This document shows, in pieces, positions 44,826 to 55,815 of a stretch of DNA of 64,000 nt. Every line of letters begins with the position of its first letter. Position 1 is the first letter of the stretch. This DNA comes from Orientallactaga sibirica (taxonomy: Eukaryota > Chordata > Mammalia > Rodentia > Dipodidae): the NCBI GenBank assembly GCA_036365145.1, contig JAEOAD010000012.1, forward strand, positions 43,588,501-43,652,500, in the 5' to 3' direction. The position numbers were made by a program, and so were the translations under genes. Below the pieces are notes generated by a model. It had not been told where the DNA came from. It made no database searches and was given only the letters and a program-made list of their open reading frames with translations.

Positions 44826-45448
44826 TATTTAATAGGGGTAGGTCTTCTTTGCTCAACCATGTTTATAGCTGCTCAAGTCATAATAGCTAAGAACAGGAAT
44901 CAACCCAGATGTCCAACATTACATGAATGGATAACCAAGATGTGGTATATCTACATGATGGAATTCTAAATAGCAGTAAGGAAAAATGACACAATGGAAT
45001 TTGAAGAAAAATGGTCGAACTTGGAACAGATCATTCTCAGTGAACTCACCCAATCATAGAAAAACAATCACATGGCCTCACTCATCTGTGGCTCCTAATC
45101 TGGATCTGCCTGAGATGCTGACAAACCAAATAGACATCTTGAGGACCAGAGGGTGGGGCTGGAAGGGAGGGTAAGGGTGGAGGGGGCCACAAAACTGGAC
45201 CCAAATGTAACTGGTACCATAAAATTCTATATTTTCTGAAAGACGGACTAAAAGGTCAAACTTTCATCAGGTCCTTAGAGGGAAGGGCTCTGGAGAGAGT
45301 ATGATGAAGACTAACAATCTTCTCCTGTTTCTCTCTCTCTCTTTCTCTTTTACATTACCTATCTTTTTCTTACTTCTTTTCCCTTGGCACTGGCCCGTAA
45401 CTTCAAATACCAGGATGCAGTCAATATCCACAATGAGCTTTTATCTCC
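44826..45448 (+). mobile_element. L1 ORF2 C-terminus and 3' UTR, plus orientation
   Basis: The plus strand encodes the end of ORF2: 'HNS'-type text at 44880 ('ATAATAGCTAAGAACAGGAA'), then 'MWYIYMMEF' from 44940 (family MWYIYTMEYY), 'EEKWSNLEQIILSELTQS' (45003-45056). A purine-rich 3' UTR follows, with 'AAACTGGACCCAAATGTAAC', stopping at the T-run at 45449. The orientation is opposite to the segment at 44262-44825. The same pairing exists at 21630-23040. Confidence 0.8.
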
Positions 45449-46380
45449 TTTTTTTTTTTTTTTTTTTTTTGAGTTGGAGTCAGCCAACATGGGGTAAATG
45501 TCTGTTTTATTAAGGGATAAGCAAGTATTTGCCCTTGTAAGATCTTCAGTGAGTGTTCTAATTTGGGTTTGATCCTGATTGGAGTGGGATGGCATTGTAT
45601 CCACAGATATGCAGTTTGTGGAGGTTGTAAGTATTCCTGCTGCTCTTCTGGGCTGGTGGCTGATAAGAGAGCTGTGGTTGCAGTTCTGAAATCTCTTCAT
45701 CCATCCCTTACCCCTCTTCCCCTACTTTACTCAGCTGAGCTGGTTGTAGAAGCCACACTGATACCCCCTTGTTGGTGGTTGCTAGATATTCCTGTGCTCC
45801 CTGCCTGGGACAGGAGGGAAGTCTCAAGGGAGTAGATGCCAGCAGAGGGCAGGTATAGGGTCTGTGATGGGGGTGTGGGGCACTGGAATGGAGCTCCAGT
45901 GCATAGTTAGCTTATGTAGGGGAGCTGGTGAGTGGGGGCAGGCAGTGGTCAGCTTGGCATGATCAGAGGAAGTGGCCAAGGCAGATATGCTGAGGCAGGA
46001 GGTTTGTTGTGGGGTGGTGTACCCACTTGGGTACTGGCAGCATGGAGTGAGTGAACAGTCCCAAAACACACTACCTTTCAGAAACCCTGAGCACATAGGC
46101 CTCTCACCACCCAGACTGCACAGGTGCCCAACATTACATGTCCCTCACCCTCCAGGAGCGCATAGGCCCCAAAGTCACAGGCCCCAAACATGCCCAGCAC
46201 CTTGTCAGCATGGAGTGCACAGACAGTAAACATGCTGGTGCCCTGGATGCACAAGCCCCAGACACAGTAAGCCCCTCATCCTCCTGGAACACACAGGCCC
46301 CAAACATGCTGACTTCCCCCTCCCACACACACACAGGCCCCAAACACTCCCTGGCCCCTCACTAGCTTTGAGAGCACAAT
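45449..46380 (-). mobile_element. Unidentified GC-rich retro-segment with T-run and minisatellite
   Basis: It starts with about 21 T (45449-45470), which on the minus strand is a poly(A) tail after 'GGCTGACTCCAACTC'. 45471-46090 is GC-richer than anything near it, and 46100-46370 is a diverged tandem array built around 'CACAGGCCCCAAACATG'. Possible explanations: the 5' UTR of the minus-strand L1 separated from its ORF1 by the insertion at 44262-45448, or an independent composite retrotransposon with a VNTR. I recognise no encoded protein. Confidence 0.5.
46100..46370. repeat. Diverged GC-rich minisatellite
   Basis: 'GGCCCCAAA' recurs at about 46166, 46182, 46300 and 46337, with 'CCCTCACCCTCC', 'CCCCTCATCCTCC' and 'CCCCCTCCC' at related spacing. 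Units are about 40-130 bases and irregular. Confidence 0.7.
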
Positions 46381-47477
46381 CCCCTGAGAAATAAATTTTT
46401 TTGTTTGTAAGCTGCATAGTGTGTGGTAATTTTTCTTGGCATGCTGAACTGACTAAGAAAACCATTATTCTATATTCTCTTGCCTCTCACAGTTCCTCCC
46501 CCATTGAGGACTGCCTAAACTTGCAAACCCAAAGAGGAATGTTTCCAGTGTCACTTTAGGCCTATAAAGAGTAGCTAAAAAAGAGCTTATTAAGGATATA
46601 GAGTTCCATTTATAAATTTGTTTTCACAGAATTGCTTTTGACACAGTCCTGTGGCCTTTCCTAGGAGAAATAGTTAAGGGATAAGTGACCAGATATCACA
46701 GAATAAGTCTCGTCTAACATTTCAATATATCTATGACTTTCAACATTTTTCTCTATAACAAATACTTTATAGGCATTTTGACTTCATTCAATTATTCCCT
46801 CACTCATAGAGTGTATCTCACACATGTTCTTGTCTATCTAAATTAGCCAAGTAGGCAAGACTTGTGCATCAATATGTCCTCATAGATCCTTATTTGGACC
46901 TTGCCTCCTGGAGTCTGTTGGGATGTGAATCTGGGACAAGTCTAGTAACAAATAATAATGAGCACAGAGCCTATGGAGGGTAAAGAACACATTCCCTGGA
47001 CATTACCTCAGATGAGGAAGAGGGTTGTTGATTTTCTCAGGCAAAGGCAGGGGAGGGCTTACCTCCTTAAATAGAAAAGCTGTTTCTATTTGCACAGTAG
47101 GCTCTGCAGAAATCAAGTGTTCATGTTACCTAATTCTATGAGACTGCCAGTATGTCCTCTATTTCAATTTTCAGGATCTTTTAAGTTCTTCACGAAAGCC
47201 GAAAGCCCTGATTTTATCTAAAATGATGCTGAGAAGTTGGGAATTAAATTTGCATTTAAATTCAGGCAGCTGCAACATTAGACTTTTAGTTTGGTTTTCA
47301 AAAATCTCAGTCCTGCATCTATAGAAAATATGTTCCTTTTAGGACAGTCAAGAAATCTATCTGGTCAGTCACATGAACCTAACACTGAGAATTTAAATCC
47401 CCCAGTATGTAACTTTCTTTCCTCAATTTCTTCAGAGTACTTAAAAGCAACCATGAACTCCTGCTATGCCAGGTGCT
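46381..47477. other. Unannotated sequence
   Basis: No gene or repeat recognised. 47170-47280 has somewhat higher complexity, including an ATTTGCAT octamer-like site near 47251. Confidence 0.5.
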
Positions 47478-47600
47478 CTGTTTTCCACATAGCACAGGCT
47501 GATCTGAAATCACCATGAAGCCGGTGATGATGACTGCATCCTGCCTTGGCCTCTCTAGTGCTGAGATTGTAAATGTACAGTGGCATGCTCAGCTAGTTGT
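47478..47600 (-). mobile_element. Old B1-like SINE fragment
   Basis: 'CACAGGCTGATCTGAAATCA' and 'TAGTGCTGAGATTGTAAATG' fit reverse B1 with large divergence. Confidence 0.55.
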
Positions 47601-47777
47601 TCACTTTTTAAAGAATTTTTCAGGATAACAAAGATCCAGCATTTTGTAAAATCTTAATCATTAATAACTATAGATGTCAACTTAAATAAATGGTTTCAGG
47701 AAGTAGAATATTTCCTTACTAACATGAGAAAAGTCATTATTGCCTTTAGACTAAGTCCAATTAGAAAGTCAACTCAA

Positions 47778-47937
47778 GCTGGGTGTGGTGGTGCACACCT
47801 TTAATCCCAGCACTCAGGGGAGGCAAAGGTAGGAGGATCTCCGTGAGTTTGAGGCCACCCTGAGACTACATAGTTAATTCCAGGTCATCCTGAACCAGAG
47901 TGAAACCCTACCTTAAAAAAACAAAACAACAAAAAAA
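47778..47937 (+). mobile_element. B1-type SINE
   Basis: 'GCTGGGTGTGGTGGTGCACA', 'CCCTGAGACTACATAG', A-rich tail grading into (AATAAT)n. AGAAAGTCAACTC at 47763-47775 and 47981-47993 is the target duplication. Confidence 0.97.
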
Positions 47938-47993
47938 TAGTAGTAATAATAGTAATAATAATAATAAATAAAAAGAAAAAAGAAAGTCAACTC

Positions 47994-49634
47994 TAGATGA
48001 ATATTTACCAATTGAAAAAATTACTGAAGTGTTGCAAGACACAAAATTATTCAATGATTTAATTTCTCAATAGTTATTCAATGAAATTACATATATATAT
48101 GTAATTTTGTAGATACATTGATAAGACAGTGTGCCCTGGGTGGGCTTAGACCTTCCACACCAGTGACTCAAGTCTCAAGTTCAGGTTTATGTTTAGCAAA
48201 GAATCAAAGAAGGGTAAATTGTGTAAGACTCATTTTAAGAAAGAGTAAAAACAGAAGAGAAGAAAAGCTCCTAAGTCAAGAGCCCTCTCCCACAGTCCCA
48301 GCTAAGAGGGGTCTCAAGAGAGAAAGACTGGGAAATCCACATGGTAATGGTTCAGGTCTTTTGTAAATTAAGCATCCAATTAACATGAGCCTCATTGCCA
48401 AGTACAAATGTATATTAAGGACCATGATTGGTGGGTGGCCCCAGAAAGAGATGATAGGACAAGACTGTGTAAAGAAAGAAGAATCAGGAAGCTGTTCTTT
48501 ATCATTATCTTGGACCAAACTAAAGTTCTAGTCTCACCAAGGCAGGGTAACATCAATGTTTTACCTGTAAAATAAAGTCACCTTGCTCTTTCTCTGTAGT
48601 TAAATACAATAACTAATGTTTCCTTGTGTGGTTATATTTTTGAGGTTTCTTGAAAGAGATTCAATGGTACTTTTGATTACATATCATTTTAATTTTCTGC
48701 ATCGACTTACAAAGATATAAGAATAATCAGGCCCTTATAAATGTCATATTGGTAAACACAATTGTCAGGAATGACTAATAGAGTTACAATTAGTATCACA
48801 TAATGTTAAATCTATTAAATCTGTACAGGTATTTGATGTGCCTCCCCACTTTCCTTTGGAAAACTTTTACAAATGTTCATCCCATGCCTTTGATTTTTCT
48901 GTTCAGATTTAATTATTGAAATGTGCATTGAGCTACAGGTCTACAGTTTTATTTTTGTTTTTGCTTTTAGCCTTTTGATTAGTGTTACTATTTTATGGTT
49001 CTGCCCTTAATCCACTCTACTGAATTTTGTAGGATGATCTTATTAATATTCACTTGCTGTAATATCTACTAAGAAGTTCTAAATCTCCTGACATCAAATT
49101 TTGAGTTTCAGACCTGTATTTTCAACTTGCTGTTCACTCTAATCCTTTCTACTGAACAAAGCTAACTTAACAACTCACTTTGCCCTACCAACTTGAGAAG
49201 TAACAATGCAATTACCACAGGAATAGGAGAGTTTTTTAATCATGAACTAATATTTACAATTTTATACAAAGAGAACTAACTTGCTGGGTCATTGCAGTAA
49301 AGTGTCCACTCATTGTAAAGATTGTTTTACCTAAAACGTTTCCCAACTGCTAAGCTTGAAGGGGTAATGTGCCTTCACTATCCATAACAATATAAGATAT
49401 TGTAATGCAAGGGATTGTCAGTGAGGACAACCTTACAGCTACTGACAAGCAGAACTGAATCTTTTTTTTTTTCACAAGAAGGAAGGTGCACTAGGGAAAT
49501 TTTTTTTTATCATTCTTATCTTGATCCTCATGAATTTAAACACTGACATATAACATTATTAAGATCAATAGAGTAAGTAAAGAAATCTTAAGATCACATA
49601 TATGTAGATACATGTATATTTAAATTATCATCTT
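47994..49634. other. Mostly unique; possible worn LTR at 48110-48610
   Basis: 48110-48610 ends with 'GTAAAATAAAGTCACC' and a pyrimidine-rich stretch, which could be the R/U5 end of an old LTR, but no TG...CA ends or partner were found. The remainder is AT-rich and featureless. Confidence 0.35.
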
Positions 49635-49850
49635 GGGACTTAAGAGATGGCTTATCAGTTAAGGCACTTGCCTGTGAAGCCTAAGGACCCAGATTCAATT
49701 CCCCAGTACCCACATAAGCCAGATGCACAAGGTGGCACATGCATCTGGAATACATTTGAAGTGACTAGAGGCTCTGAAACACCCATTCTTTCTCTCTTTT
49801 TCTCTCTAATAAACAAATAAAATATACAATTTTAATTATCATCTTATATT
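49635..49850 (+). mobile_element. tRNA-derived SINE (type 1)
   Basis: Head 'TTAAGAGATGGCTTATCAGT', 'GATTCAATTCCCCAG', 'AGATGCACAAGGTGGCACAT', short CT run and AAATAAAATA tail. AATTATCATCTT flanks both sides (about 49625 and 49834). Confidence 0.94.
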
Positions 49851-50639
49851 TTACAAAGTATTTTTACTTGAAAGCACTGTAAGTCCATATGAATTTATAT
49901 AGTAGATTCTTGTCTACCTTTCGCCCAGGGTTTTCTCAATAGTGAAATTTTACCTAGCTATAATACAACCTCAAAACCAGGAAATTCATGTTTATGCAAT
50001 CCACCTAATCATTTATATTTTACAGTATGCACGTACTCATTGGTAAACGTACTTGGGTGTATATGTAAGAATGTTTCCTTAGTTCTAAGCAGTGCTGTCA
50101 TGTGGAGATTCATGTGAGGACCATCACTCTAGTGAAGGAAGATGCAGGTGGACCATGCTACCCTTTATTCCTCCCAACCCAGCATATTGTGGAAACAACC
50201 ATTCTCGTTTGTATTGCTGCAGTTCCAACATTTAAGAGATGCTACAGGAAGTTCCCCTCAAACCACAGAACACTTTGGAATTAGCCTTTCCAATTTTGAG
50301 ATCCATCACAATAGTGCACGTTAATAGTGTTTCCTTTATAAGTTCTGCAAATCCCAGCATACCTATGCACTACAATATGTTGAGCTATATGTGTTATTTA
50401 CAGTAAAATCAAAAATGTTGCTTTGAGCAAAACTCCTTTGAGAATATTGTCATGGAACATATATTGCAAAGATTAAATTTGATAGATTGTAGGGTAAAAG
50501 CATAAATAATGTTTGAAAAGAGTCACTTTTTTCTTAATGGCTGAACCATTTTTAAAAAAAAAAACCAATCAAGCATGAGACACCCATGTTCTCTTCCTGT
50601 TTAGAACACCTGTGTTAGATCTCATTTTAAAATTGTGGC
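49851..50639. other. Unannotated sequence
   Basis: No gene or repeat recognised. Overlapping 60-codon frames at 50102-50324 have no features. Confidence 0.5.
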
Positions 50640-50850
50640 CCTTGGGACATCATGGCCAGAGGCATTGCCTACCCCCAATAACTGACTGCTGCTTCCACAA
50701 CACATAACCCACAACCCCTTTGGGAATACCGGCAATGCAAGTGAGAAACGCCCCCTGCTGAATGGGGGTAGGGAGGAGGAAAAAAATGGTATAAGCACAT
50801 GTTGTATCCATACAAAGTATGTTCTTAATAAAAAATAAAAAAAAAAACAA
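50640..50850 (+). mobile_element. L1 3'-terminal fragment
   Basis: 'AGAGGCATTGCCTACCCCCA', 'ATAACTGACTGCTGC' and a terminal 'GTTCTTAATAAAAAATAAAA' match the 3' ends at 22880-23030 and the reverse complement of 44262-44460. Confidence 0.75.
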
Positions 50851-51164
50851 TGTGGCCCCTCTGATAGAGTGTAATGATATATTCTGGTAGCATGAGTTGC
50901 CCAATGCTAATGATTTTCAGTAATTTTCACAGACTTAATTGCAATGTGATGGCTTGTTCATTTAAATGTATTCTCATGGCTTCTACTACTTTTCTTAATT
51001 TATTGGTTGTTTTATTAGCAGTGAGAATTTTAAAATATAACTTACTTCTTAGATATGACGACTTCAATGAATGTGTGGTTTCAATTATTTTCTTCCAGGT
51101 CATATTCCATCCTCCCCCCATCAGGAGCTTTTGGAGGATAACATTTTTAATTTTACACACCTGT

Positions 51165-51400
51165 TTTGCTGTTTTGAGATAGGATGAAATATAACCCCAG
51201 GCTGGCCTGGAACTACCTACAGAACTGAGGATGACTTGGAATTCCTGATAATCTTGTCTCCAAATACCAAGTGTTATTATTACAAATAGATAATGATGAC
51301 TTATTGTTTACATTTTTTACATGTGGTCCTACTGGGGATAAACTCATGGCTTCTTGCTTGCTAGGGAGACACTATACCCACTGAACAATATTATCAGTCT
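51165..51400 (-). mobile_element. Degraded B4-like composite SINE
   Basis: Minus strand: an ID-like head (51400-51315, plus-strand 'TACTGGGGATAAACTCATGG') then a B1-like part (51275-51165, 'AGGCTGGCCTGGAACTACC'). Confidence 0.6.
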
Positions 51401-52723
51401 TCATTTTTAATTTTAAGAAGATATAATTTATCTTTTCTTTCTTTTACTCATACATTTGGTATCATATCTATAAAGTCTTCATTTAATCTTATGTCTAGAA
51501 TATTTTTCCAGTAATTTTACTCTATATAGTATGATTCACAGCTAATTCTATTATTGTTTTTCAGTTCATTTTTGTAAAGTATAAATTTAGGGTTTCTTTT
51601 TCTAAATTCCGCCCTCTCTCTTTCTTCTCTCTCCTTCTACCCCTGTCCTTCTTTTTCTACCCTATAAAATATAGATAACTGATTTCCAGAAGTAGATGTT
51701 GAATATTTCGGGATTGTAATTCAAACACCAATCATGAGTTAATTTTAATCCTTCTGAAATTTAAAAGAAAATTGCAGATATTTCAAAGCATTTCTAGTAA
51801 TCTCAGTGTTAACTTATTAACTACATTGTTGAAAATACATGGAGTAATTGAAATATTCATTAAATAGAGTTTTTCTTCTTAATTTTAAAACACATAATTA
51901 TGAAGTATTACATTGCTTGGATAATTTTACTTCTCATTGATTGTGTTCAAATGTGGGGTCAACATACTTTTATTACTATGATTTAATTTTTGTCCTTCAT
52001 AAGCTTGTCTTATAAATTGGCAGGATATTATCAAAGGCTTTTGCATTCATGCTATTAAAATTTTAATCTCAATAGCAAGAAAAGAAGAAAAACAAGAGCA
52101 GTGGATAATTCCTATAAACCGTATATATTTTTTTAATATTCTTCACTTCCTGTCACCTTGTTAGCATTCAGATCAGGTATTTATTTATACTTATAAATAG
52201 ATCTCTTTGAATCTCTCTCTTTTTCATCTTCTTTCTCTCCCTGCTTCCCTCCCTCCCTCCTTCTTTCTCTTTCTTTCTTCCCCTCCTTCTATCTCTGTAA
52301 ACATTCTTCTTCAATATATCTTTCCCTTTTATTTGTTATAAGTATCACTGAATAATCTCTACACTATAAATCTTTATTTATCATTATGTCAATATGTACT
52401 TTGGAGGAGATTATAAATTTGAAAGTGAGAGACTAAATGAAATTTTGAAGGTTGACATGAATGAAGACTTCTTGTGGTGATGGTAGACTATAAATTCATC
52501 AGTTATAATCAGGAAGTGAAACAGCTAGTGTGCTCTAGATATTTATTTCAAATTGTTCTAGGTGCAACCCACATTATGTTGGGTTGCTATAGCCTCTATA
52601 AGAAAACATTAAGTTATAAAGTTAACTGTCTTATATGCAAAAATTCTGATATTAAATCTTCTATAATTATCTCATTATCCCTGTAATAGAACTTTGTAGT
52701 CAAATTTTAATATTATAAATGTG

Positions 52724-52725
<2 letters not shown>
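51401..52725. other. Unannotated AT-rich sequence
   Basis: Pyrimidine-rich patches at 51600-51660 and 52205-52300. No gene or interspersed repeat recognised. Confidence 0.5.

Positions 52726-52799
<74 letters not shown>
52726..52799. repeat. (AT)n(GA)n compound microsatellite
   Basis: About 17 AT units (52726-52760) directly followed by 19 GA units (52761-52798). Confidence 0.97.
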
Positions 52800-52801
<2 letters not shown>

Positions 52802-53317
52802 ATGATTCTTACTTCTGCTGTGAGGCCTCAGAACTCATGTAAGTAAAAATTAAAGGTGTGTTATTTTACTTTTAAGAGTACATCCAAAGATAAACTTTGA
52901 AAAATGCACTGTCATCACAGCAAAAACTTCTTAATGATTTTCTGCCCTGTTATCACTTTCTGAATAAATGAAGCAACCTATAGAGTTGAAATGCTCCTGC
53001 CAGATGCTGCCAGTCTCTTATTGAGCCACTGTAATAAAGCATTCTGTACCTATTTAGATTAATTATGATTAAATTTAAAAGCTGAGTTGGTTGAATTGCC
53101 TCATCATTTAATTAAGATGGAAACAAATTAATTGTTTTTATGTTCTTCTCTTTTGAAAGCCTGTGAGTTTCTGATTATTAGCTAAGTTTAGGAGTACTTC
53201 AGATACAGAATTTTGAACTTCAATTCAAGTAGATATTTAACTACTTCATGATATCAGAGATTGTGTTGTTTTGTGAAATGAAACTTCACCCATTTTATGC
53301 ATTAAAATGCCCCACAG
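52800..53317. other. Repeat-free, homeodomain-motif-rich sequence
   Basis: No repeat or gene. Contains clustered TAATTA/ATTAAT cores (about 53058, 53108, 53128) amid moderately complex sequence; a candidate conserved non-coding element (see findings). Confidence 0.4.
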
Positions 53318-53492
53318 GACTGGAGAAACTGATTAGTGGTTAGGGTGCTTGCTAGCAAAGCCAAAGCATCCTGGTTCAATTCCCCAGTACCCACAGAAAG
53401 CCAGATGCACAAGGTGGCGCATGCATCTGGAGTTCATTTGCAGTGGCTAGGAGGCCTTGGTGCCTCCATTCTCTCTCCCTCTGTCTGGCTTT

Positions 53493-53536
<44 letters not shown>

Positions 53537-53575
53537 CAAATAAATAAATCAATAAATAAACAAATAAATAAGATA
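53318..53575 (+). mobile_element. tRNA-derived SINE with (GT)n insertion
   Basis: Head 'GGACTGGAGAAACTGATTAG', 'GGTTCAATTCCCCAG', 'CAAGGTGGCGCATGCATCTG'. Between the CT run and the AAATAA tail sits (GT)n at 53496-53535. CCCACAGG flanks both sides (about 53310 and 53584). Confidence 0.94.
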
Positions 53576-53819
53576 TTAATATATCCCACAGGTATATCAT
53601 ATATCTTCCAGACAAAAATTATTAGTGTTGAAGTATTAATAGCCCCCTCATATTATCATCAACACCACCACCACCACCAAACACCTCCCCCCAACACAAA
53701 TACATACATGATCCTTTAGTTTCATGGAAAGTCATTTTCTTTTTATATATTTCATTTTCTGTTAATTGGGTATTTTGTTTTGTTTTTTTAAATATTTTTT
53801 ATTATTATTTTATTTATTT

Positions 53820-54060
53820 TTGGAGAGAGACACAGAGAGAGACAGACAGAGAGGGAGAGGGAGACAGATAGAGATGGGCGCGCCAGCAGTCTCTCAGCTG
53901 CTGTGAACGAAATCCAGATGCATGTGCCCCCTTGTGGTCAAGTGCGGCATTGCACCCTTGTGTCACTTTGCATCTGGCTAAACGTGGGACCTGGAGATTG
54001 GAACTGGCGTTCTTAGGCTTAGGAGGCAGGCGCCTTAACCGCTAAGCCATCTCTCCAGCC
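53820..54060 (-). mobile_element. tRNA-derived SINE (type 2) nested in a B1 tail
   Basis: GA run, 'GCTGTGAACGAAATCCAGAT', type-2 block 'TTGTGGTCAAGTGCGGCATT', 'AGGCGCCTTAACCGCTAAGC', ending 'TCTCTCCAGCCC'. 'TTTTGTTTTGTTTTTT' occurs on both sides (about 53775 and 54062), showing insertion into the T-rich tail of the B1 at 54063-54213. Confidence 0.95.
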
Positions 54061-54062
54061 CT

Positions 54063-54213
54063 TGTTTTGTTTTTTGAGGTACAGTCTTGCTCTAGCTCAG
54101 GCTGACCTGGAAGTCACTCTGTAGTCTCAGGGTAGCCTTGAACTCACAGTGGTCTTTCTACTTCAGCCTCCCAAGTTCTGAGATTAAAGGCATGTGTCAC
54201 ATGTCCAGCATTT
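54063..54213 (-). mobile_element. B1-type SINE
   Basis: 'GCTCTAGCTCAGGCTGACCT', 'GTAGCCTTGAACTCACAG', 'GAGATTAAAGGCATGTGTCA'. Its T-tail is split by the SINE at 53820-54060. Confidence 0.92.
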
Positions 54214-54219
54214 CTGTTA

Positions 54220-54433
54220 TTATTACTATTTGAAAGTGACAGGCAAACAGAGAGAGAAAGAGTCAGAGAGAGAGAATGGGTGCACCAGGGCCACTAGCCA
54301 CTGCAAATGAACTCCAGATGTATGCACCACCTTGTGCACCTGGCTTACCTGAGTACTGGGGAATTGAGCCATGATCCAGGGTCCTTAGGCTTCACAGGCA
54401 AGTGTTTAACTGCCAAGCCATATCTCCAGGCCC
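54220..54433 (-). mobile_element. tRNA-derived SINE (type 1)
   Basis: GA run, 'GGGTGCACCAGGGCCACTAG', 'GAACTCCAGATGTATGCACC', ending 'ATCTCCAGGCCC'. It has a short local duplication near 'GAGCCATGATCCAGGGTCC'. Confidence 0.92.
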
Positions 54434-54831
54434 TCTATTAATTTTTGTTGGATTAATTTTGGTGAAATATAGATGTCAATTAAAAAAAATTCAAAAAGTT
54501 ATTTCTTATGTACACTATGATAGAAATATAACAGGAAATATATGGAAGAAGATGCTCATGCAGACACTGGGGCAAGGAGGTGGATGGAAAGAAACTGTTA
54601 CAGCCACAGCATAAATGGCTGCCAGAGATGCTTACTAAGGCCATGTCAAGAAAGATAGTGAAAATCCTACATAAATGTTTCACTGAAAGACTAGTAAATG
54701 TAGACATACTATCATGAAGTCCACTTATTGTTTTAGAAGTGCACTGTATCTCATGGAGTGTTGGGCACTATGTAAAAGATTCTGGCCTAGAGGAAAATGG
54801 ATAAACCTAAAGTAAAGTTTCAAGCACTGTC
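54434..54831. other. Unannotated sequence
   Basis: No gene or repeat recognised. Confidence 0.5.
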
Positions 54832-55331
54832 TTTAACTTCCTGCTGAGCATGACACAGCACGCTGCATGGCTGATGCAGTCCTGCCCTCCCTGCACCATC
54901 CCCACACCCTCCCAACATTCGTTGGAGGGTTCCACGCATGGTTTCCTTGTGAACAGCTCATGTCTCCATAGCGTTCCTCATAAGCAATACTCTCCTGACT
55001 AGAACAGCCCATGTCTCCAGAGTTCCTACAAACAATTCTCTCCCGATTAGCACGCCACTGCTGACCTTTACACCTATTGGCTCCCCTGTTGCTACCAGGA
55101 AAAGTCCCTTTGAAAAGTCCCTTTCTTTTCTGTGGTTTTTCCCTGTATATACCTGTCTTGATATACAATAAACGAGATCCTGCTTCGACAGCCTCCCGAC
55201 TCAGTGTGGTGTTTAGTTCCTCTGGTGCCTAGGAGGAAAGGCTGACACTCATCATCCCATTCAGCCCCGGAGAGGGACCGGCTGGACCAGTCCCTCTTCA
55301 CTATAGCCTCTACCTGTCGGAGGTTCCGACA
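54832..55331 (+). mobile_element. Solo ERV LTR (class I or II)
   Basis: GC-richer than its surroundings. The promoter/poly(A) region reads 'CCCTGTATATACCTG' then 'ACAATAAACGAGATCCTGC' (about 55166), and U5 contains 'CCCGACTCAGTGTGGTG'. It ends 'GTTCCGACA' at 55331, a normal CA end. The left end is uncertain, and no clear target duplication was found. A minus-strand frame across it is fortuitous. Confidence 0.7.
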
Positions 55332-55534
55332 ATGGAGGACTGTATATGCATTCATCTTCTACAAATAAGAATTATTAGTAAACATAGTATTCATATTATG
55401 TTTCCTCTCAGAAAAGAGTGGGAATAGGGGGAAAAAAGCATATCTCTTCTTTATAGCCTTATCCTTTTCTTCTTCAAAGTAAGAGGTTTTTGCATTGCTA
55501 AGTAGAAGTGTTCCATTAAATATTCCTAATTTTT

Positions 55535-55540
55535 AAAAAA

Positions 55541-55580
<40 letters not shown>

Positions 55581-55605
55581 AATCAAGAAAGAAAAAGAAA
55601 GAAAT
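55535..55605. repeat. (GAAA)n microsatellite
   Basis: About 11 GAAA units then interrupted copies, directly abutting the head of the SINE at 55606. Confidence 0.95.
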
Positions 55606-55815
55606 CAAGGCTAAAGAGATGGCTTAGTGCTTAAGGTGCTCCCCTATAAAGCCTAAGGACCCAGGTTCGATTCCCAGTACCCACGTAAGCAAAAAGTAGT
55701 CCTTGTGTCTGGAGTTCATTTGTAGTGGCTAGAATCTCTGGAGTGCCCATTCTCTTTCCATATCTGCCTATCTCTCTCTCTCCCTCTCAAATAAATAAAA
55801 TATTTTTAAAAGTCC
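55606..55815 (+). mobile_element. tRNA-derived SINE (type 1)
   Basis: 'GGCTAAAGAGATGGCTTAGT' (A box TGGCTTAGTGC), exact B box GGTTCGATTCC (about 55665), body, CT run, AAATAAATAAAATA tail. Confidence 0.94.

Noticed and set aside
45359..45700. 113-codon minus frame with a poly-Lys block
   Set aside because: The Lys run is the T-run at 45449-45470 read in reverse. The frame spans the junction of two unrelated retro-segments.
46134..46465. Overlapping Cys/Gly/Pro-rich frames on both strands
   Set aside because: They arise from the GC-rich minisatellite, with no start context or conserved motif.
55092..55355. 87-codon minus frame in the ERV LTR
   Set aside because: It crosses the LTR's R/U5 and flanking DNA in antisense and is a by-product of higher GC content.
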